Shown: one piece after another, positions 32,446 through 34,466 of the stretch
Numbering within the stretch: the first letter of the stretch is position 1
How the letters are laid out: each line of letters starts with the position of its first letter
Assembly (NCBI GenBank): GCA_041482015.1
Contig: JBGPCZ010000048.1
Span: forward strand, 1-34,466
Direction of reading: 5' to 3'
DNA: 34,466 nt
Source: JACQFK01 sp041482015
Lineage (GTDB): Bacteria > Planctomycetota > MHYJ01 > JACPRB01
Position numbers and translations under genes: made by a program
Notes under the pieces: generated by a model
The model's database searches: none
What the model was told of the DNA's origin: nothing
The model's input: only the letters and a program-made list of their open reading frames with translations

Positions 32446-33435
32446 ATGACCCTCGCGCTCGCGGCGTTCGTGTTCCTCGCCCAGGATCCCCCGAAAGACA
32501 AGGGCTTCACGATCCTGGAGGCCGAGGAGGTGATCGCCTGGATCTCAAAGCACGCCAGGGTGAGGCTCACGTTCTCCGAGAGCGTGATCCCGAAAGGGAA
32601 GAAAGTCGTGATCTCCACCGAGGCGCTCGATCCGGCACACGCCCTCGAGAACGGATTGAAGATGCTCAAGTCGATCGACCTGGCGGCCGTTGCGGACGGT
32701 GACGTGCCCGGCCAGTACGAACTCGTCCACGCGGCGATCGCCTCGAAGAAGGTCGCGAAAATCTACCTCTCGGTCGCCGACCTTCCGAAGGTCGAGGAGT
32801 TCTGCAGCCTCTCCCTGCGCCTGAAGAACGCGTCGCCCCGCGGCGCGCAGTCGATGCTCATCAATCTTGCGAGCTACCCGCAGAACTGCCTGGCCGAGGA
32901 GAGCACCGGCGCCGTGCTCCTGAGCGACTACACGTCCAACCTGCGGCGGATGGCGGAAGTCGTCCGGCAACTGGAGGCCGCCACTCCTCCCACGGCGTTC
33001 CGGGTTTCCGTGGCCGTTCTCGAGGGAACCAAGGGGGGCGAGGCGGACGTGCCCGAGGCCTGGAAGGCCCTCGATCTCCCCAAGTCGACGAACCTCCAGA
33101 AGTTCAAGCTGGTCGGCGAGACGGTCGCCCGCTTCGAGGTGCCGCTCGCCCGGAATCCCATGGTGAAATCGCCGCCTCCCTCTGAAGCCGTCCTCCGGGT
33201 CGGGGGTCCGCCGCCCGTGCGGATCGAGTTCGGCGGCACGGCGAGGGGGACGGAGGGCCCGTTCTTCGAGCGGTTCACCGTCCTCCTGGAGAAAGTGGAC
33301 GCCCCGCTGGGCCTCCTCGTCCTCCAGACCCGCGTGGAGTTCCGGGGCGAGTCCTGGATCCTGGTGGGCGTGGCGCCCAGCGAGAGCCAGGTCTCCTCGT
33401 TGGTGATCCTGGCGCGGGCGGTTGCAGACAAGTAG
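32446..33435 (+). CDS. Exported secretin N-domain-like protein
   Basis: 329 residues. The N-terminus has a short signal-like stretch (MTLALAAFVFLAQD). The region at about 15-100 resembles an N0-like fold (FTILEAEEVIAWISKHARVRLTF). The region at about 115-185 matches the pattern of secretin N1/N2 modules (SLSLRLKNASPRGAQSMLINL, AEESTGAVLLSDYTSNLRRMAEVVRQLE). The beta-barrel part of a true GspD/PilQ secretin is absent; the remaining 140 residues are beta-rich and unassigned. AAAGGGAGG precedes the ATG at 32446; the longer frame upstream is antisense to the sigma gene. It is divergent from the sigma factor with 105 bases between the starts and ends at an intrinsic terminator. It may be a pilotin-like or periplasmic adaptor, or a regulon member (inference). 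Confidence 0.7.
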   Translation: MTLALAAFVFLAQDPPKDKGFTILEAEEVIAWISKHARVRLTFSESVIPKGKKVVISTEALDPAHALENGLKMLKSIDLAAVADGDVPGQYELVHAAIASKKVAKIYLSVADLPKVEEFCSLSLRLKNASPRGAQSMLINLASYPQNCLAEESTGAVLLSDYTSNLRRMAEVVRQLEAATPPTAFRVSVAVLEGTKGGEADVPEAWKALDLPKSTNLQKFKLVGETVARFEVPLARNPMVKSPPPSEAVLRVGGPPPVRIEFGGTARGTEGPFFERFTVLLEKVDAPLGLLVLQTRVEFRGESWILVGVAPSESQVSSLVILARAVADK

Positions 33436-33460
33436 TTGAGACAAAACTGACGGTTACCTT

Positions 33461-33510
33461 CGTCTCCCGAATTCGGGATACGAGACGCCCTCGACGGGCG
33501 TTCTATTTTT
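33461..33510 (+). terminator. Intrinsic terminator with overlapping upstream palindromes
   Basis: After the secretin-like gene stop (33435) comes stem ACGCCC (33485-33490), loop TCGAC, stem GGGCGT (33496-33501) and the T-rich tail TCTATTTTT to 33510, a standard Rho-independent terminator. Just before it is the perfect palindrome TCCCGAATTCGGGA (33465-33478). An outer pair, CGTCTC (33461-33466) and GAGACG (33482-33487), shares bases with the terminator stem, so the two structures exclude one another. The remaining bases to 33556 hold no recognised promoter for the TPR gene. Confidence 0.7.
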
Positions 33511-33556
33511 CGGAAGCGGCAGTCGGAGCGGGAAGCCATCGGTTGGGGACCCTCGG

Positions 33557-34466
33557 ATGAATCTTCACCTCCGCGCCCTCCATATCGCCACAGCTTTCAT
33601 CATCCTCGCCCCTCTTGCCCTCGCCCAGGAAAAGCCCAAGGAGCAGGAGCTCGTCCCCGGCCACTCGATCCACGGCGAGGCGTTCAACGAGGGACCTCGC
33701 CGCAAGGCGACCCTCATGGGCGGCATGGGGAAGATCGCGTTCGACATCACCACGAAGGCGCCCGAGGCGAAGGACTTCTTCGTCCAGGGCGTGGGCCAGC
33801 TCCACGGCTTCTACTACTTCGAGTCCGAGCGCTCCTTCCGCCAGGTCGCGTTCCTCGACCCCGACTGCGCCATGGCCTTCTGGGGCCTCGCGATGTCGAA
33901 CATCAACAACGAGAAGCGCGCCAAGGAGTTCCTCGCGAAGGCGGAGAAGCTGAAGGCCGGGGCCGGCAAGCGCGAGCGGATGTGGATCCAGTCGCTCACC
34001 GACTACTACAAGGTCCCGCCCGCCGAGAAGGAAAAGCGCGCCCGCGCCTACGTCCGCGGGCTCGAGGCGATCGTCCAGGAATTCCCCGCCGACCTCGAGG
34101 CGAAGGCGTTCCTCGCCTGGTGTCTCTGGCACCACAAGGACAAGGGGCTTCCGATCGGCAGCTCACAGGCGGTCGAGTCGATCCTCCAGGACATCCTCCG
34201 CGCCGAGCCGATGCACAACGGCGCGCACCACTACCGGATCCACCTCTGGGACGAGGACCGCGCGTCGATGGCGCTCGACTCGGCGGAGCTCTTCGGCCCC
34301 TCGTCGCCGGGAATCGCCCACGCGTGGCACATGCCGGGCCACATCTACACCAAGCTTCACCGCTACGCCGACGCCGCCCGCGCGCAGGAGGCCTCCGCGC
34401 GCGCCGACCACGCCCACATGATCGAGGACGCCACGCTCCCCTACCAGATCCACAACTACGCGCACA
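33557..34466 (+). CDS. Secreted tetratricopeptide-repeat protein, 5' part (runs off right edge)
   Basis: 303 codons are open to the window end from ATG 33557. A signal peptide (LHIATAFIILAPLALAQE) is followed by a helical-repeat region: FFVQGVGQLHGFYYFESERSF, MAFWGLAMSNINNEKRAKEFL, RAYVRGLEAIVQEFPADLEAK, ILRAEPMHNGAHHYRIHLWD and HAWHMPGHIYTKLHRYADAAR. The pattern resembles tetratricopeptide-like helix pairs in a family common in planctomycetes and acidobacteria, where such proteins often continue for another 250 or more residues. His-rich spots (HNGAHHYRIH, MPGHIYTKLH) could be functional but no known metal site is matched. No strong ribosome site is visible. Function unknown; probably periplasmic protein interaction. 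Confidence 0.75.
   Translation, partial: MNLHLRALHIATAFIILAPLALAQEKPKEQELVPGHSIHGEAFNEGPRRKATLMGGMGKIAFDITTKAPEAKDFFVQGVGQLHGFYYFESERSFRQVAFLDPDCAMAFWGLAMSNINNEKRAKEFLAKAEKLKAGAGKRERMWIQSLTDYYKVPPAEKEKRARAYVRGLEAIVQEFPADLEAKAFLAWCLWHHKDKGLPIGSSQAVESILQDILRAEPMHNGAHHYRIHLWDEDRASMALDSAELFGPSSPGIAHAWHMPGHIYTKLHRYADAARAQEASARADHAHMIEDATLPYQIHNYAH

Overview
The window is GC-rich (by eye well over 60% G+C), gene-dense bacterial DNA. Its gene families point to the Planctomycetota (or a close PVC-group relative). These include a PSCyt1/DUF1549/DUF1553 cytochrome followed by a DUF1501 protein, two DUF1080 proteins, a ThuA protein, Tat-exported sugar-isomerase-like and M14 proteins, a membrane Ser/Thr kinase with an LRR ectodomain, FecR-type anti-sigma factors and a zinc-ribbon/LamG protein. 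The phylum is inferred from gene content only. There is no rRNA, tRNA, CRISPR array, transposase or integrase, and no gap without a gene exceeds about 125 bases.

Layout. 1-2690 (minus): glucose dehydrogenase overlapping a GH63 glucosidase that runs off the left edge. 2712-3434 (minus): a VapBC toxin-antitoxin pair behind a strong promoter that looks leaderless. 3491-7177 (minus): a large Ser/Thr kinase/LRR receptor whose reading frame is broken by an in-frame TAG just before the kinase domain. 7222-10452 (minus): a four-gene operon, DUF1080 - TIM-barrel isomerase - ThuA - DUF1080, probably for 3-keto-sugar metabolism, with an Asp-box protein gene upstream (10554-11525). 11613-15262 (plus): zinc-ribbon/LamG membrane protein, M14 carboxypeptidase and beta-lactamase-family lipoprotein. 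15273-16131: a coiled-coil membrane protein gene flanked by near-identical AT-rich direct repeats. 16130-19391 (minus): creatininase-family amidohydrolase, MFS transporter and Tat lipoprotein, coupled by ATGA overlaps. 19464-20543 (minus): a CAP-domain secreted protein. 20581-23838 (plus): ECF sigma factor, c-type cytochrome, and zinc-finger/FecR anti-sigma factor. 23887-28743 (plus): an Asp-box propeller gene split by an in-frame TGA, then the DUF1549/DUF1553 cytochrome and DUF1501 pair. 28733-32340 (minus): ECF sigma factor, a FecR anti-sigma factor fused to a beta-propeller, and a secreted paralogous propeller with a Cys/helix/Arg-Arg C-terminal sorting-like tail. 32446-33510 (plus): a secretin-N-domain-like exported protein with an intrinsic terminator. 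33557 to the end: a secreted TPR protein that runs off the right edge.

How it works together. Most products look exported (Sec, Tat or lipoprotein signals) and concern carbohydrate or peptide breakdown and envelope sensing. Two separate ECF sigma/FecR modules and one receptor kinase suggest surface signalling tied to redox proteins and propellers. The items most worth a second look are the sigma/FecR-propeller/propeller operon, the in-frame TGA at an apparent Cys position followed by a SECIS-like hairpin, the TAG-interrupted kinase, and the repeat-flanked gene at 15.3-16.1 kb.
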